Shown here in pieces: positions 6,178-6,761 of a DNA stretch of 6,761 bases. The DNA is from Phycisphaerales bacterium. Its GTDB lineage: Bacteria > Planctomycetota > Phycisphaerae > Phycisphaerales > UBA1924. How positions within the stretch are numbered: the first letter of the stretch is position 1; the number at the start of each line of letters is the position of its first letter. The stretch covers positions 1-6,761 of the forward strand of contig JAIEQQ010000471.1 in the NCBI GenBank assembly GCA_019747615.1, read 5' to 3'. The notes beneath the pieces are model-generated. The model was not told the DNA's origin and did no database searches. It saw only the letters and a list, made by a program, of their open reading frames with translations. The position numbers and the translations under genes were made by a program.

Positions 6178-6761
6178 TCAGGCGCGACGGCGGCGAGCAG
6201 CCACGAGGCCGCCGATGCCCACGAGCGCCAGAGCGCCGGGGGTCGGGACGGTGGCGGTGTTGCCGGAGAACGAGGTGTTGGCAGCGAAGCTGGAGATCAC
6301 GCCGCCGGGCCCGATCAGGGGCGCGAAGCCGCCGTTGGGGTTACGACCGGTGAGGACGTCGGTGATCGTGAAGACGGCTTCCTGCGGGGCAGCGGGGATG
6401 CTGGCCGCGTTGCCGGTCGAGACCAGCAGGTTCTGCAGGATGGTGCCGAAGGTGTAGGTGAAGCCGGAGATGTCCGACAAGAGCACCGAGTTCGTGCCGC
6501 CGAAGCGGATGAACGCACCACCGTTGGCATCGCCACGGAGGATAGTGGCGTTGGCGCCGGTGCCGACGCTGCTGTCATAGATGCGGAAGAACGAGTTCGG
6601 CAGGACGGCGGCCTGGGTGACGCCAGCGCTGGTCGTCGACACGCCGATGAACAACTGCATCTCCATCCGGGCGGCGGCATAGTTCTGGCCGGCGAACGGC
6701 ACGGGCTCAGCGCTGCCGTCGATGATGAAGTTGATGTTCGTCGTGGACGAGTAGTTCATCT
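6178..6761 (-). CDS. PEP-CTERM-type secreted/surface protein, N-terminus outside window
   Basis: The visible 193 residues (counting from an internal ATG at 6759) are rich in Ala, Gly, Ser, Thr and Asn with alternating hydrophobic residues, typical of an extracellular beta-rich protein. The C-terminus has the three-part sorting tail: PTPG at 172-175, a hydrophobic stretch to 188 and RRRR at 189-192. In PEP-CTERM systems such tails hold the protein in the membrane until an exosortase processes it; PTPG in place of PEP is a variant I associate with planctomycetes. No signal peptide is present after the ATG at 6759, yet export needs one, and the frame is still open at the window edge, so the true start is almost certainly upstream. 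There is no recognisable enzymatic motif; a structural or surface role is the likeliest. A strong terminator follows. Confidence 0.8.
   Translation of the reverse strand, partial: MNYSSTTNINFIIDGSAEPVPFAGQNYAAARMEMQLFIGVSTTSAGVTQAAVLPNSFFRIYDSSVGTGANATILRGDANGGAFIRFGGTNSVLLSDISGFTYTFGTILQNLLVSTGNAASIPAAPQEAVFTITDVLTGRNPNGGFAPLIGPGGVISSFAANTSFSGNTATVPTPGALALVGIGGLVAARRRRA

Noticed and set aside
6757..6759. ATG as true start of the PEP-CTERM-type gene
   Set aside because: A protein with this sorting tail should have a signal peptide, and none follows this ATG. The frame remains open to the window edge, so I treat the gene as truncated.

Overview
The window looks like chromosomal DNA from a high-GC planctomycete, most likely of the Phycisphaerae. 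Two things point there: the variant PEP-CTERM tail (PTPG core, hydrophobic stretch, RRRR) on the protein at the right edge, and generally weak Shine-Dalgarno sequences. This placement is inferred from sequence style, not from a marker gene. I saw no rRNA, tRNA, CRISPR array or mobile element.

Layout, left to right. Bases 1-3399 (minus strand) are one uninterrupted 1133-codon reading frame that runs off the left edge. It is a single-module adenylation-carrier protein with a C-terminal membrane region of the Pls/PosA type, the architecture of epsilon-poly-L-lysine synthetase. Three bases upstream of its start ends a 180-residue SET-domain protein (3403-3945, minus), so the two genes are almost certainly co-transcribed and probably translationally coupled. 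After a 220-bp gap comes a pair of unrelated-looking calcineurin-type metallophosphoesterases (4166-5080 and 5077-5679, both minus) that overlap by four bases (GTGA). A short gap with a GC-rich palindrome separates them from a divergent 84-residue orphan (5739-5993, plus). The right end holds a convergent PEP-CTERM-type surface protein (6178-6761, minus). Its start lies outside the window, and a strong intrinsic terminator follows it.

Working model. The left half is the interesting part: a candidate two-gene system that makes, and perhaps modifies, a small cationic amino-acid polymer. The adenylation pocket read by alignment to GrsA has an acidic residue at the position-239 equivalent, which is compatible with a basic amino acid such as Lys or Orn. 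The membrane part contains two tandem copies of a transmembrane-plus-hexapeptide unit, matching the tandem soluble domains of Pls. The partner is a SET-fold protein, a family best known for methylating lysine amino groups. Whether the SET protein methylates the product, its free precursor, another protein or nothing cannot be decided from sequence, because its usual GxG cofactor motif is degraded. The metallophosphoesterase pair, the orphan and the PEP-CTERM protein show no evident functional link to that system.
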